Positions 8,588 through 17,216 of a stretch of 64,000 nt of DNA are shown piece by piece. The stretch covers positions 1 to 64,000 of the forward strand of contig JBGSHM010000019.1 of assembly GCA_041752235.1 (NCBI GenBank). The letters run 5' to 3'. Each line of letters opens with the position of its first letter. Position 1 is the stretch's first letter. The notes beneath the pieces are model-generated. The model searched no databases and was not told where the DNA came from. It saw nothing but the letters and a program-made list of their open reading frames with translations. The translations under genes and the position numbers were made by a program. This DNA comes from SpSt-398 sp041752235 (GTDB lineage Bacteria > Bacteroidota > Bacteroidia > Chitinophagales > Chitinophagaceae).

Positions 8588-11131
8588 TCAATTCTGCCCT
8601 CCGATTTTCCATCTAAACCCGGCATACAACATCCTTCCGGTTACCGGTCCCCAAACCAAAGAGGCATCAAACAAAGGTCCAAAGGGGTCCTGAGGGGCAA
8701 TTATCAGGTCATTTTGAATAAATCCACCGAGATTCTCCCCGCCGAGGTAAAATTCAATGGGTAATTTTTTTCCCAGGCTCTTGCTGACCTGCATATTGAG
8801 TAAGGTATATCCGGGTGATTTTTCCGGAAACTGAGCCGCTATCGGATTATCTGTGGTGGATGGTATCCGTTTGGGACTATAATAGCTTAGGGTTGCATCC
8901 CATTTCCAACCCGCCAGGGAATAGGCCAGATTGATAAATGCCCGGTGAGGTGACACAAAAGGTTTCTGTTTTAAACTCCCCTGGTAGTTGACCTGTACAT
9001 CATAATAACGATAAGCGATTCGGGCATCCAGGCGGGGCAAAACTTCATATTGGATTTCCGTTTGGAAACTGTTGGCAAATGATCGTCCCTCCAGGTTGTA
9101 AATATCAAGCCGCCTGGCAGATCCTTCCATATCAATGACGACCTGATCCTGAAAGTAGGTATGAAACAAGTCAACGGAGATATTTCCATCGCGACCCGCC
9201 AGGCGAAACCGTTGGTCAAGCGATACTCCAAAATTCCAGGCAATTTCCGGGTAGAGGCCATAAGCTTTTCCCGGTGTTGTATTCAGGAACGAAAGATTAC
9301 GGGCGCTTATAAATATCACTCGGTTCTCGGCCAGGATATTCGCCGTACGTTGACCTCGCCCTGCACTCAGGCGAAACACCGTTTTGGATAAGGGTTGAAA
9401 GCGAAGGTGAACCCGGGGTGTAACATAGAATCCATAAAGATTATTCTGGTCACCACGCAAACCTATGACCCACTCCCATTGCTTACCGGAAGAACCGGTA
9501 TATTCAAAAAAGGCACCCGTGGTTCTTTCCACCCGATCAAAGGATTGGTTTATGAACTTCTCCTGTATATCATCGGTCGTATAACTTAATCCTGTTTTAA
9601 ACTTGTGGTTGGTTTTGGAAAATATCGATTGATAGATCAGGTTAGCATACAGGTTTCCTTGTCTGGCCGTATATTCTCTCCAACTAAAATGATCTTCCTG
9701 ATCATGTACAAAGTGGGAAACCTGAAATCCCAGGCTACTGTATTTCTTTTTGGGAAACACATAACCCCATTTCCCAAATAATTCATATCGCCGAGACACC
9801 ATATCCATTCCATATACACTCATGGAGTAGCGGTGTTGAGCGGGATCATATTGGGTTTGTCCGGCGGTTTTATCTTCCCATAACAACCTGGCTCCGGCCT
9901 GAACCATCATTCCTTTTCCGTTATCATAGCGCCAGCGGTTTAACAATGTACTTAATGTCCCCGTTGGGATATCCCGAAATCCATCTTCGTTAAAATCCAC
10001 CTCCTGGTTATTCATAAAAGCATGGTGGACGAGGAGGGCCGTAGACCATTTCTTACTGAGTTGTTTGGATAGGTTCAGGTTGAGGTCCGTTTTACCCATT
10101 TGGTTCACATAACCATTGAGGAACAATTTCTCCATTTTCTCCGGCTTCTTTAGTTCGATGTTCACCTGTCCGGCCAACCCTTCCGGGCCATTGAGCACAG
10201 AACCGGGTCCTTTTGTCAACTGAATGGATTCGATCCAGGTACCGGGAATTGAGTTCAACCCGCCTGCGATCGCGAGACCACGAGGGCCGGGCATATTTTC
10301 CACCGTCATATAGGTGTACTGTCCGGCCAATCCCATTAACTGGATCTGTTTTGTCCCGGTCACTCCATCATTAAAGGATACATCCACGGAAGAGTTTGTC
10401 TCAAAACTTTCGGAGAGGTTACAACAAGCGGCCTTGGTCAATTCCTTATCGGTGATGATCTGTGTCCGGATAATGGATTGAGGAGAAACATAAGCAGGCC
10501 TGCGCGAAGAAATAATCCTCACTTCCTGTAATTCGTGTGCGCTGTTCAGGATGATACTTAAGTGTTGTCCTGGTTGTATCTCAATCCGGCTGGCTTGAAA
10601 TCCCGAATAACTGACGAGCAGGAATCCATTCTCCGGAACATGCGGAATTTTAAAATATCCATTTTCATTGGTCGATAACCCTTCGGTGGTTCCACCGAGT
10701 AAGATGGAGGCACCCGCGAGGGGTTTGTATTGTTTCTGTGCATCGATCTCCAGCACCACGCCATACACCGCATCTTCTTCCATGGTCAGGTGGGTACCGG
10801 CACGATAGAGACAACAATCCGGCAAGGCATTGTACACTTCGTCACGAGCCGTACGCAATGGTGTATCGTGTCCGGCGGTGGCAATACGGTCATGGATCTT
10901 CTCTACAGAAGTGATTTTGGGATGATAGGTAATAGTCAGTGCTTTACTGACCTGATCCCATTCCGCTTTGGTCACCCCTTTTCCTTTCGCGGCTTCTTCG
11001 ATACGTTTTTTACACATATCACAGTTGCCCATGACCAGGAAACTGACGGTGGTATCTGTTGAACGACCCTTATCCTGGGCCTGTAGGTACAGGCCCGGGA
11101 CAAGAAGTGCGATTAAAAAAAATATTTTCAC
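8588..11131 (-). CDS. TonB-dependent receptor with N-terminal heavy-metal-associated (HMA) domain
   Basis: 847 residues. Order: signal peptide (1-18), HMA ferredoxin-like domain (about 26-93) with metal motif GNCDMC (Cys37, Cys40), a linker with Cys106-Cys107 (LPDCCLY), carboxypeptidase-regulatory-like domain (about 120-200), plug (about 215-330) with another CC pair (Cys236-237, KAACCNLSES), then the barrel. The HMA-plus-LPxCC module is shared with the soluble protein encoded at 11665-12195, so the two look related by duplication. The gene lies 25 bp after the TlpA gene and is probably co-transcribed with it. I infer that the periplasmic HMA domain hands metal, probably copper, to or from the receptor or a partner. 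Direction of transport is unknown. Confidence 0.88.
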   Translation of the reverse strand: MKIFFLIALLVPGLYLQAQDKGRSTDTTVSFLVMGNCDMCKKRIEEAAKGKGVTKAEWDQVSKALTITYHPKITSVEKIHDRIATAGHDTPLRTARDEVYNALPDCCLYRAGTHLTMEEDAVYGVVLEIDAQKQYKPLAGASILLGGTTEGLSTNENGYFKIPHVPENGFLLVSYSGFQASRIEIQPGQHLSIILNSAHELQEVRIISSRRPAYVSPQSIIRTQIITDKELTKAACCNLSESFETNSSVDVSFNDGVTGTKQIQLMGLAGQYTYMTVENMPGPRGLAIAGGLNSIPGTWIESIQLTKGPGSVLNGPEGLAGQVNIELKKPEKMEKLFLNGYVNQMGKTDLNLNLSKQLSKKWSTALLVHHAFMNNQEVDFNEDGFRDIPTGTLSTLLNRWRYDNGKGMMVQAGARLLWEDKTAGQTQYDPAQHRYSMSVYGMDMVSRRYELFGKWGYVFPKKKYSSLGFQVSHFVHDQEDHFSWREYTARQGNLYANLIYQSIFSKTNHKFKTGLSYTTDDIQEKFINQSFDRVERTTGAFFEYTGSSGKQWEWVIGLRGDQNNLYGFYVTPRVHLRFQPLSKTVFRLSAGRGQRTANILAENRVIFISARNLSFLNTTPGKAYGLYPEIAWNFGVSLDQRFRLAGRDGNISVDLFHTYFQDQVVIDMEGSARRLDIYNLEGRSFANSFQTEIQYEVLPRLDARIAYRYYDVQVNYQGSLKQKPFVSPHRAFINLAYSLAGWKWDATLSYYSPKRIPSTTDNPIAAQFPEKSPGYTLLNMQVSKSLGKKLPIEFYLGGENLGGFIQNDLIIAPQDPFGPLFDASLVWGPVTGRMLYAGFRWKIGGQN

Positions 11132-11156
11132 GAGCGAATATTTTCGCCCATGTCCG

Positions 11157-11645
11157 TTATTTCAATAGATCTTCCAAAAAGGCTTCTATTTGTTCGGGTT
11201 CAAGGTCCATGGCAATTAAGATGCCTTGTTTATCGATGAGGTAGGAAGTAGGAATCTGATTGATATTCCATTGCAGGGCGGTCTTTGCCTCCCATCCCCC
11301 ATTGTCATTCACCTGCAGCCAGGTGATCTTATCCTTCTTCACGGCATTTATCCAGGCCTTTTTGTTTTCATCCAAAGAAACCCCATAAATCTCGAAACCC
11401 TTGTCCTTGTATTTTTCATACAATTTGCTCAGCCCTTTATTGGATACCCGACAGGGACCGCACCAGGACGCCCAAAAATCGAGCAATACAACCTTCCCTT
11501 TCAGGGAAGACAATGTAATGGTATCACCTGCTTCTGTCGGCAGGGCAATCTCCGCGGCCGGTTTTCCAAATCGGGGTTGAGCTATGGCAGTCAAACTGCC
11601 CAGGGTAAGGGCAACCAGGAGGAATAAATTTTTGTAACGGATCAT
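11157..11645 (-). CDS. TlpA/ResA-like thiol-disulfide oxidoreductase
   Basis: 162 residues with an N-terminal signal peptide (about 1-22, ending TAIAQ) and a single thioredoxin fold. The active site is WCGPC (Cys62, Cys65) in DFWASWCGPCR and the cis-Pro loop is QIPTSYLID. TlpA-type proteins keep periplasmic cysteines reduced, for example in copper chaperones or cytochromes. Here it is flanked by two cysteine-rich HMA proteins (20 bp from the upstream gene, 25 bp from the downstream one). The likely job is to reduce the CxxC and CC sites of those neighbours so they can bind metal. That role is inference from context. Confidence 0.9.
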   Translation of the reverse strand: MIRYKNLFLLVALTLGSLTAIAQPRFGKPAAEIALPTEAGDTITLSSLKGKVVLLDFWASWCGPCRVSNKGLSKLYEKYKDKGFEIYGVSLDENKKAWINAVKKDKITWLQVNDNGGWEAKTALQWNINQIPTSYLIDKQGILIAMDLEPEQIEAFLEDLLK

Positions 11646-11664
11646 AGGTGTTTGTTAAAAATTC

Positions 11665-12195
11665 TTAGCTGTGTTTTTCACATTTACCATTCTTGCAGCA
11701 GTCCATTGCCACATTTTTTTCTCCCTTGTGGCCTTTCTCGCCTTTGCAACCTTTGCACTCTTTACCATCGGCACATTTACCATCAGTGCATTTTCCTTCG
11801 GCGCATTTTCCGGCTTCACATTTCTTGTCAGCACAGCAAGAGGCCATTTCAGCGGATTTTTCTCCCCGCTCATATTTGCAACATGCAGGTAACTTATCGT
11901 AGGATTCTTTGGTGGCTTTGGCACCCACATTATCATAACCTGCTTTTGCAACCTCTTCCTGTACCTTGGCGGCATGGGTGGATTGTGCCTTATACCGGAT
12001 GGTCAATATTTTGGTTTCCTTGTTCCAGTCTGCATATTCTGCACCAGCTGTCTTAGCCGCTTTTTCAATGGTGGTTTTGCACATGCCACAATTGCCTGAA
12101 ACATTAAAGCTTTCTTCTTTCAGGTCTTGCGCCTGGGAAGCAAATCCAAATACAAAGGTGAACAGTACGAAGGATATAGAACGAATCGTTTTCAT
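11665..12195 (-). CDS. Exported HMA-domain protein with cysteine-rich metallothionein-like tail
   Basis: 176 residues from the ATG at 12195; a longer in-frame reading to 12318 overlaps the preceding gene and lacks a signal peptide at its front. Signal peptide 1-23. HMA domain about 27-95 with SGNCGMC (Cys36, Cys39). LPACCKY has Cys105-106. The tail from 120 to 176 has eleven cysteines in short KC-xGKC units (CEAGKC, CAEGKC, CTDGKC, ECKGC) plus a final KCEKHS. The domain suggests a periplasmic copper-binding chaperone and the tail suggests multi-metal buffering. It sits in a row with TlpA and the HMA-TonB receptor. The tail repeats probably vary in number between strains. Confidence 0.88.
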   Translation of the reverse strand: MKTIRSISFVLFTFVFGFASQAQDLKEESFNVSGNCGMCKTTIEKAAKTAGAEYADWNKETKILTIRYKAQSTHAAKVQEEVAKAGYDNVGAKATKESYDKLPACCKYERGEKSAEMASCCADKKCEAGKCAEGKCTDGKCADGKECKGCKGEKGHKGEKNVAMDCCKNGKCEKHS

Positions 12196-12233
12196 GATCA
12201 TTAATTTTTTAATAATAAATAAGATTGAAATTG

Positions 12234-12257
12234 CCGGAGAAGAAATTCTTTCCGGTA
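12234..12257 (-). terminator. Weak hairpin between the HYC and HMA genes
   Basis: CCGGAGAAGAA faces ATTCTTTCCGG with two mismatched positions, between the stop of the HYC-type gene and the HMA gene start. There is no clear T-tract. It may be an attenuator or an mRNA-processing hairpin within the metal operon. Confidence 0.3.
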
Positions 12258-12292
12258 AAGCTGTAACCAAATAAATCGGTTGCTTGTCATTT

Positions 12293-12679
12293 TCAGATCC
12301 TGAAAACGCCATTGACAAGATAGGTATCCTGTTTATGAAGAGGTGGGGAATGGGTTTTATACACTACCTTATCCAGGCCTGAAAGGGTATCCGGTTCTAG
12401 ATAAACCGGTTGTTCCGGCAGGATTAGGGAAGTAAAAAGAGGTAATTGAACGGTTGAAGAAGGTTGCTGGTCATCAGCGATCTTAATGATCTTGACCTCA
12501 TCATGGCAACATCCGTTGGAGAAATCGGAATGCATGCCGCATTTTCCACAATACTCAGACGGAGCGTTACCGATCTGTACTGAGTCGAACCGTCCCATAC
12601 AGTAGTGGAGATTGATCACGATTCCACTGCTGAAGGCGAAATAGAGGAAAAGCAATATGGCAATACCGGTTCTCTTCAT
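12293..12679 (-). CDS. HYC_CC_PP-type small protein of a metal operon
   Basis: 128 residues from ATG 12679. The N-terminal hydrophobic segment (5-22) is followed by the family-defining positions: HYC (His25-Tyr26-Cys27), CGKC (Cys44, Cys47), GCCHDE (Cys57-58) and, near the end, SPP (about 112-113). The name I use refers to this motif set, which I recognise from Bacteroidota metal-resistance operons; the biochemical role is not known to me. The Cys/His set fits metal binding at the periplasmic face of the membrane. It is the first gene of the locus, directly behind a strong -7 element, and is followed by the HMA protein gene 97 bp downstream. Confidence 0.8.
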   Translation of the reverse strand: MKRTGIAILLFLYFAFSSGIVINLHYCMGRFDSVQIGNAPSEYCGKCGMHSDFSNGCCHDEVKIIKIADDQQPSSTVQLPLFTSLILPEQPVYLEPDTLSGLDKVVYKTHSPPLHKQDTYLVNGVFRI

Positions 12680-12684
12680 CCCAA

Positions 12685-12692
12685 CAAAGATA
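12685..12692 (-). promoter_or_regulatory. -7 promoter element for the metal operon
   Basis: TATCTTTG on the minus strand matches the Bacteroidota TAnnTTTG -7 element exactly, with a T-run (TTTTAG) about 19 bp upstream at the -33 position. It ends only 5 bp before the ATG at 12679, so the transcript would be nearly leaderless. It also rules against the longer reading frame that begins at 12706. Confidence 0.5.
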
Positions 12693-12711
12693 GTCAAGGG
12701 ATTCAAACCCT

Positions 12712-12728
12712 AAAAGCCCCACCCGGGG
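12712..12728 (-). terminator. Terminator after the porin gene
   Basis: On the minus strand CCCC-GGGT-GGGG is followed by CTTTTA, 32 bp past the porin stop. It is a short GC stem with a modest U-tract. Confidence 0.4.
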
Positions 12729-12759
12729 TTATTTTGGGATCTGTGCCATTCTTTCTCAA

Positions 12760-14799
12760 TTAGTTAACAAAATTCCAGAAGATACCGAGCCTTACCACCA
12801 TGCCGGGGTTGATATACCCGGGCGCCACCTCATTATTGTTATAAAACCCAAATCCGTACTTATTGGTGGCTGTATTCAGGTTTTCAACCCGGAGATAGAC
12901 CTTCATGCTTCGTATGCGGAAATGCATAAAGGCGTGAATGTCGGGGAGGTTATTGATACTGAGGTTATCCTGGTAAAAAAAGCGTCCCAGGACCGGTGAA
13001 TAAGCATCCGGTTTATAGGGTGTATGGTAGCGGAACTCGAGTCCCGTGGATAGATTGAGGTTGCTGAAGAAAAGTCCTTCCAGGGCAATCCGTTGCCGGG
13101 TAAAGACAACAGGCAGATTGAGTTCCACATCCCCTGTTTTCTGCTGGATATAGATATCGGAATACCAGTTCCAATGTTTCCCCAAACGAAATACCTTTTG
13201 AATACTTACCTGTAATACATTGAAGAGCGAGGATTCCTGTTGAGGTTGATAGTACCCATTGAAATAGGTCATATTACTGACCAGGTAATATTGTCCGGTC
13301 AACCGAAGGTTCCATTTGGGTTGATAGATGGAAGCACTGATCAGGGTAATATTTTCCTTTTGAAAATCACGGGCCGATTCCAGATAGAAACTGCTCCGTG
13401 TGTCAAAAATAAAAGAGGGACTTCGATTGGTATTATTAAAACCCAACTCAAGGGATGCGCCATTTTTTGGCAAAAAGCGTTTAAGGCTTACCTGTGCCTG
13501 GTAGTCCCCACCGTTCAATCCGTTGATGTATAAGGTTCCTGCCAGGGCCATGTCCCATTTCCGGTTGCGTGTCCGGTTTCGGTATTCTCCATGGGCATAA
13601 AAATTATGGAACTGGTGTTTACCGGTTAGGAACTGACCGGTTAGATTTTCCAGTGCTGCCCCTAATTTGACATATTGCTGTAAGTTATTGGCATCCGGAA
13701 ACTGGATTATGGAAAAATCATTGACCATTCGGCTCCATTTATCCCCCCGTGTAAATGTGTCGATCAGATCGGTGAAACCTTGTCCATAATAAGTATTGTA
13801 ATATCCGGTATCGGCCAGTGCATCGGTGAACCGGTAATTGTATAAATGATAGGACAGCGTATGTTCAAAACGAAGACGAGGATAAAACAAAGGAACGATG
13901 GTGGAATCCGTAACCAGAGAATCCTTTTTTCCAAGGTCATATTGCTGACGCATCATGAAATGGATATCCTTGTATTTGTTTCCGGTGGTGACGGTATTGG
14001 TAAAGAATCCGGTTACTGCGGCTCCATCACCCCCTAATTGTGTCGGGATATTGAATCGGTCTTTGTAGATCGGATCATTCAGGTAATCCTGGTCATTTAA
14101 TAAACCGCCGTTTTCTCCTGCCAGCAAGTTATTTGCCAGGAAGGCAAAATAGTTATTGTAGCGTTTCTTTGGCGATTGGTACCAGGAGGTAACGAGATAA
14201 TTGTTGTGGTTGGTCTTTTGGTTTTTAAAATATCCGGGAGAATTGATGAGCCGGTAATTGAACAGGATGTTCCAATTTGGTTTCACATTTTGGGTGTGAA
14301 AGGCTTCGATCATCTGCTCGGTCTGGCTTCCAAGCATATAATTCAGCTCGGTATAGGGTTTGGTGGTATTAAAGAAGCGAACATTATCCAATTTCCATCG
14401 GTACACATCAAGTGCATGAAAACCGGCATCCCATCCGGGTTGCAGGATCGGAGTGAATAAAAGCGACCTGGTGGGCGTGCCATTATTCCCCAGGTAAATA
14501 TGGTCGGCGGGAATCGGAAACCGGCTGGTAAAGTCACGAATGGAGGAATCCAGTTTGAGGGCAAGTGTCGTGGTCGGCATCCGGTAAGAAATGGCGATGG
14601 TATCATCTGAATAATCCCGTCTTTCAAGGCTATCAGTTGATTTGCCGGAGCCGCCGGTGCGGAGATTGCCGAGGCTGCGCGCGGCAGAATTGGTTAAGAC
14701 CGATTCATCTACCGTCCGCAATCCTGGTCTCCGCTGACCCAGCAGGGACAGAGGGCCTAAAAGGGCGATCACAAGTATATAGTAGTGGAATCTATTCAC
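12760..14799 (-). CDS. Putative outer-membrane porin (Porin_10-like)
   Basis: 679 residues with a signal peptide (about 1-21, ending LLGQ) and then a long series of amphipathic beta strands rich in Tyr, Trp and Asn, ending in an aromatic residue pattern (LGIFWNFVN). The N-terminal part has NNGTPTRSLLFTP and the segment YTELNYMLGSQTEQMIEAFHTQ, which I recognise from the large putative porin family of Bacteroidota (Pfam Porin_10). There is no plug or POTRA domain. It probably forms a passive outer-membrane channel of unknown substrate. It is separated from the metal operon by its own terminator, and the gene upstream (purine nucleoside phosphorylase, same strand) is 59 bp away. Confidence 0.75.
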   Translation of the reverse strand: MNRFHYYILVIALLGPLSLLGQRRPGLRTVDESVLTNSAARSLGNLRTGGSGKSTDSLERRDYSDDTIAISYRMPTTTLALKLDSSIRDFTSRFPIPADHIYLGNNGTPTRSLLFTPILQPGWDAGFHALDVYRWKLDNVRFFNTTKPYTELNYMLGSQTEQMIEAFHTQNVKPNWNILFNYRLINSPGYFKNQKTNHNNYLVTSWYQSPKKRYNNYFAFLANNLLAGENGGLLNDQDYLNDPIYKDRFNIPTQLGGDGAAVTGFFTNTVTTGNKYKDIHFMMRQQYDLGKKDSLVTDSTIVPLFYPRLRFEHTLSYHLYNYRFTDALADTGYYNTYYGQGFTDLIDTFTRGDKWSRMVNDFSIIQFPDANNLQQYVKLGAALENLTGQFLTGKHQFHNFYAHGEYRNRTRNRKWDMALAGTLYINGLNGGDYQAQVSLKRFLPKNGASLELGFNNTNRSPSFIFDTRSSFYLESARDFQKENITLISASIYQPKWNLRLTGQYYLVSNMTYFNGYYQPQQESSLFNVLQVSIQKVFRLGKHWNWYSDIYIQQKTGDVELNLPVVFTRQRIALEGLFFSNLNLSTGLEFRYHTPYKPDAYSPVLGRFFYQDNLSINNLPDIHAFMHFRIRSMKVYLRVENLNTATNKYGFGFYNNNEVAPGYINPGMVVRLGIFWNFVN

Positions 14800-14858
14800 G
14801 AGCCGATAAACAATAGGCGAAGATAATCAGGCATCCTGACATGGCGTGTCTGGAAACG

Positions 14859-15680
14859 TTAAAGTGAATGGATCAATTCCCGGAAGATCAGGGTCAGCTT
14901 GGGTTCGGCTGCCTTGGCAAAATGAAGCACTTCTTCATGGGTGATCACATTCTCATCCTCCCGCACCCCGATATCGGTGATGACACTGATGGCAAAAACG
15001 GGAATACCCATATGGTTAGCGGCGATACATTCCTGCACCGTGGACATGCCGACGGCATCCCCGCCGACCAATTGAATCATCTTGTATTCAGCCCTGGTTT
15101 CGAAGGTAGGTCCGGTGACACCAAAGTAGACCCCTTCATGTAATTCAATCCCCTGCTGATGACCGATCTCTTTAGCTTTTTTAATCAACTCTTTCTTGTA
15201 CGGCTCACTCATGTCCGGAAAACGAGGGCCTAATTCAGGTATATTTTTGCCCAGTAGCGGGTTCTTGGTGGCAAAACTGATATGGTCTTTGATGATCATC
15301 AGATCGCCCACAGAATAGGAAGCATTTACCCCACCCGCTGCATTCGAAAGAAATAAATGATGAATACCCAATTTGATCATAACGCGCACAGGAAACACCA
15401 CTTCATCCGGCGTATATCCTTCATAGAAATGGAACCGCCCTGCCATACATACCACTGGCTTCCCCGCCATAAAACCAAAGATCAGTTTTCCACTATGACC
15501 TTCTACCGTAGAAACAGGGAAATAGGGGATGTCACCATACGGGATTTCTATCTCCACTTTCAACTCATCAACAAAACTTCCCAGGCCGCTACCCAGGACC
15601 ACACCAATTTGTGGACGGGCGCTGAATTTTCCAGCAAGAAAGCGCGTTGCTTCCTCTAGTTTGTGCAGCAGATTTTCCAT
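14859..15680 (-). CDS. punA: Purine-nucleoside phosphorylase, trimeric type
   Basis: Phosphorolysis of purine (deoxy)nucleosides to base and sugar-1-phosphate in nucleoside salvage; cytoplasmic. 273 residues, full length. Motifs: phosphate-loop VLGSGLGSF (28-36), GRFHFYEGY (81-89), SNAAGG (112-117), GPTFET with Glu193, GMSTVQE (211-217) and THEEV with His248. The position equivalent to human Asn243 is Asp236 (SVITDIG). In the human enzyme an Asn-to-Asp change at this site is known to admit 6-aminopurines, so adenosine may also be used here. The start ATG at 15680 is well supported; no obvious operon partner. Confidence 0.93.
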   Translation of the reverse strand: MENLLHKLEEATRFLAGKFSARPQIGVVLGSGLGSFVDELKVEIEIPYGDIPYFPVSTVEGHSGKLIFGFMAGKPVVCMAGRFHFYEGYTPDEVVFPVRVMIKLGIHHLFLSNAAGGVNASYSVGDLMIIKDHISFATKNPLLGKNIPELGPRFPDMSEPYKKELIKKAKEIGHQQGIELHEGVYFGVTGPTFETRAEYKMIQLVGGDAVGMSTVQECIAANHMGIPVFAISVITDIGVREDENVITHEEVLHFAKAAEPKLTLIFRELIHSL

Positions 15681-15803
15681 TCTTTATTCAATTGCCTGCA
15701 AAAATGAGAAACATATTTGAAACAAACCAAATTGTTTTTCACTGGGACTTAGGCAGATAGATTTAATTCGTTCGATAAGTCAGGTTAAGCGGCACAGAAA
15801 GGT

Positions 15804-15811
15804 TATGTTTG
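15804..15811 (+). promoter_or_regulatory. -7 promoter element for the KamA-like gene
   Basis: TATGTTTG matches TAnnTTTG exactly, 45 bp ahead of the ATG at 15857. A GGAGG sequence, unusually strong for this group, lies 6 bp before that ATG and fixes the start. Confidence 0.5.
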
Positions 15812-15856
15812 CAAATAGTTCTTTTATTATTTATTCACACTAAAACTGGAGGTATT

Positions 15857-17182
15857 ATGTTGATCAAGCCCTCACAAAAGTCATACGCCTATCGTTCGTA
15901 TGCGCAACATAACTACAGGCAGATACCTCAGCTCGCCAATTTCAGCAAGGAGCTACTTGACGATATCGAGATCGTCAGTCATATTCTGCCTTTTAAATCG
16001 AACAATTATGTCATTGAAGAATTGATCGATTGGGACCGTGTACCCGATGATCCCATTTTCACATTGACCTTTCCCCGTAAAGAGATGTTAAGGCCTGCCC
16101 ATTATGAGGCCATGCGTCGCTTGGTAAAAAATAATGCATCGCGTGAGGAGATCAAGGCCCTGGCACACCAGATAAGACTTGAGCTCAACCCCCATCCTGC
16201 CGGTCAGTTGGAACACAATGTGCCGGAGATCGATGGACAACGCCTTACCGGAATGCAACATAAATACCGGGAGACGGTACTCTTTTTTCCCAGCCAGGGA
16301 CAGACCTGTCATGCGTATTGCAGCTTTTGTTTTCGTTGGCCTCAGTTTGTAGGAATGGATGAATGGAAATTTGCGATGCGGGAGACGGAATTATTGACCC
16401 GGTATTTGCAAGAACATAAGGAGGTGACCGATCTGCTATTCACCGGAGGTGACCCAATGATCATGAAGAGTGAATTGTTTGAAGGATATATCGATCCCAT
16501 ATTAAAAGCGGACATTCCTCATTTACAAACCATTCGTATCGGGACCAAGGCCCTGGGTTATTGGCCGTATAAATTTCTGGATGGCCCTGATGCCGGCAAT
16601 ATGCTCCGGATCTTTGAACGGATCGTTCGGAGCGGCCGCAATTTGGCGATCATGGCTCATTTCAATCATCCGATTGAGTTATCAACTCCTGCCGTTCAAA
16701 AGGCCATTCGGCAGATCAGGGCCACAGGCGCTCAGATCAGGACCCAATCCCCCATCATGCAACATATCAATGCCAATGCCGCTACCTGGGCGGAGATGTG
16801 GCGGTTACAAGTAAATTTGAATTGTATACCCTACTATATGTTTATGGCCAGGGATACCGGTGCCCAGCATTATTTCGCGGTGCCCTTGGTAGAGGCCTGG
16901 GATATCTTCCGAAATGCCTACCAAAAAGTGAGCGGTGTTTGTCGTACTGTAAGAGGACCCAGTATGAGCGCCACACCAGGTAAGGTTCAAATGCTTGGGG
17001 TTGGGGAGATCAATGGTAAGAAAGTAATGACCCTGCGATTCCTGCAGGGACGTAACCCAGAGTGGGTAGCCCGACCATTCTTTGCCGAATATGATGATAA
17101 GACTACCTGGTTAGATGAATTGAAGCCGGCATTTGGTGATAAAGAATTTCTTTATGAAAAAGAATTAAGTCAAATGCTATAA
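15857..17182 (+). CDS. KamA-family radical SAM protein (lysine 2,3-aminomutase-like)
   Basis: 441 residues. The radical SAM cluster motif CX3CX2C is Cys151, Cys155, Cys158 (CHAYCSFCFRW), followed by the SAM-contacting TGGDP (196-200). The fold order and the C-terminal SATPGKVQ (Lys376) match KamA-type aminomutases, where a Lys in a PGGGGK loop binds PLP. Such enzymes move an alpha-amino group to the beta carbon, but the substrate here is unknown: the usual CRHCTRR after the cluster is replaced by CSFCFRWPQFVG. Start chosen at the ATG preceded by GGAGG; an upstream start at 15809 would lie inside the promoter. A PLP aminotransferase follows 34 bp downstream and is probably in the same operon. 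Confidence 0.85.
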   Translation: MLIKPSQKSYAYRSYAQHNYRQIPQLANFSKELLDDIEIVSHILPFKSNNYVIEELIDWDRVPDDPIFTLTFPRKEMLRPAHYEAMRRLVKNNASREEIKALAHQIRLELNPHPAGQLEHNVPEIDGQRLTGMQHKYRETVLFFPSQGQTCHAYCSFCFRWPQFVGMDEWKFAMRETELLTRYLQEHKEVTDLLFTGGDPMIMKSELFEGYIDPILKADIPHLQTIRIGTKALGYWPYKFLDGPDAGNMLRIFERIVRSGRNLAIMAHFNHPIELSTPAVQKAIRQIRATGAQIRTQSPIMQHINANAATWAEMWRLQVNLNCIPYYMFMARDTGAQHYFAVPLVEAWDIFRNAYQKVSGVCRTVRGPSMSATPGKVQMLGVGEINGKKVMTLRFLQGRNPEWVARPFFAEYDDKTTWLDELKPAFGDKEFLYEKELSQML

Positions 17183-17216
17183 ATTACCCAAAGGCTAATT
17201 TAATTTTCTCATCCAG

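Noticed and set aside
11665..12318. Longer start for the HMA Cys-rich protein at 12318
   Set aside because: It would overlap the preceding gene and place about 41 residues before an evident signal peptide. The ATG at 12195 is preferred.
15681..15856. Riboswitch ahead of the KamA-like gene
   Set aside because: The 48 nt between the -7 element and the start hold no conserved fold; no purine, lysine or SAM aptamer motif could be recognised.
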